A DNA stretch of 64,000 nt from positions 1 to 64,000 of the forward strand of contig CAUZRQ010000019.1 of NCBI GenBank assembly GCA_963582065.1, given 5' to 3'. Shown piece after piece: positions 63,772-64,000 of the stretch. Every line of letters starts with the position of its first letter. Position 1 is the first letter of the stretch. The notes under the pieces are model-generated. The model was not told where the DNA came from. It saw only the letters and a list, made by a program, of their open reading frames with translations, and did not search any database. The stretch comes from UBA8437 sp963582065 (GTDB lineage: Bacteria; Planctomycetota; Planctomycetia; Planctomycetales; Planctomycetaceae). The position numbers and the translations under genes were made by a program.

Positions 63772-64000
63772 TCAATTCGTCGACTGGTTGTCCGGTGGTG
63801 ACCGGTGACCGGCCAGTTGCGTCTCGGCCAGGTCGATCGCCGCCAGCAGCCCGCGGGCCTTGTTGAGTGTCTCCTGGAACTCGGTCTCGGGCACACTGTC
63901 GGCGACGATCCCGGCGCCGGCCTGCACGTGGGCGGTCTGGCCCAGCATCACGACGGTCCTCAGGGCGATGCAGGTGTCCATGTTGCCGGTGAAGTCGACG
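63772..64000 (-). CDS. trpE: Anthranilate synthase component I, C-terminal end (cut by window edge)
   Basis: Only the last 75 codons are inside the window. The residues VDFTGNMDTCIALRTVVM, then QAGAGIVADSVPETEFQETLNKA, are the conserved chorismate-binding C-terminus of TrpE (NMDxCIxIRT and QAGAGIVxDSxPxxE). The IALRT form favours TrpE over PabB. It converts chorismate and glutamine-derived ammonia to anthranilate. The extra tail after GLLAAIDLAE is short and polar. It reads toward the HIT gene. Confidence 0.9.
   Translation of the reverse strand, partial: VDFTGNMDTCIALRTVVMLGQTAHVQAGAGIVADSVPETEFQETLNKARGLLAAIDLAETQLAGHRSPPDNQSTN

Overview
The window is about two-thirds G+C and densely coded, and it reads as a chromosomal segment of a planctomycete (PVC group). 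The indicators are a PVC-type CxxCH cytochrome with a beta-propeller and HEAT-like region (7580-10627), a DUF1080 protein, a DUF1559 pilin-like protein, a DUF3500 protein, two VWA/GATase-like membrane loci of the MoxR/BatA type, and a phenylalanyl-tRNA synthetase beta chain without its EMAP-type tRNA-binding domain. No rRNA, tRNA, CRISPR array, transposase or phage block was found. Both window ends cut genes: a VWA protein at the left and trpE at the right.

Layout. 1-11352 (+): VWA protein, DUF4175-like coiled-coil protein, pseudouridine synthase, PyrK-like flavoprotein, PVC cytochrome and DUF1080 protein, closed by a strong hairpin shared with the convergent gene. 11384-14630 (-): an alkaline-phosphatase-superfamily and TatD pair resembling EboF/EboB, a small unknown protein and a thioesterase. 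14834-18347 (+): serA, an HNH nuclease and a pilin-like protein. 18352-23946 (-): epmA-like, aminotransferase, sufS-sufU, mrp and a receiver-like protein. 24148-26705: purE, a membrane EEP-family protein, an OsmC-like gene with an in-frame TGA, and a cupin. 26702-34712 (-): the second VWA/BatA locus, hisN-like, LarA-like and a Ca2+/Na+ antiporter. 34962-40476: small conserved protein, xerC, SNase-like protein, pheT and dus. 40489-44974 (-): the phoH / 7TM-HD / ybeY / corC operon. 45291-49407: ExeA-like ATPase and a disrupted phosphate-transport locus. 49469-64000: M29 peptidase, acyl-CoA dehydrogenase, HtrA protease, thiL, rpoN, recR-ybaB-dnaX with the SRP RNA upstream, MATE, class-III aminotransferase, DUF3500, HIT and the 3' end of trpE.

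Three loci stand out. (1) The OsmC-like gene (25673-26161, minus) has an in-frame TGA exactly where this family carries its first redox cysteine. Twenty-five nucleotides downstream sits a perfect 6-bp GC hairpin with a UGGAG loop that fits the bacterial SECIS model, so it is a strong selenoprotein candidate. (2) A relatively AT-rich Na+/phosphate cotransporter gene (46941-48626) lies between a 42-codon remnant of a DUF47 pit-accessory gene and a 5'-truncated, frameshifted pit gene, which looks like replacement of one phosphate-uptake system by another. (3) dnaX contains a run of nine A on its mRNA strand, followed by early stops in both alternative frames. This is the layout of a tau/gamma slippage site.
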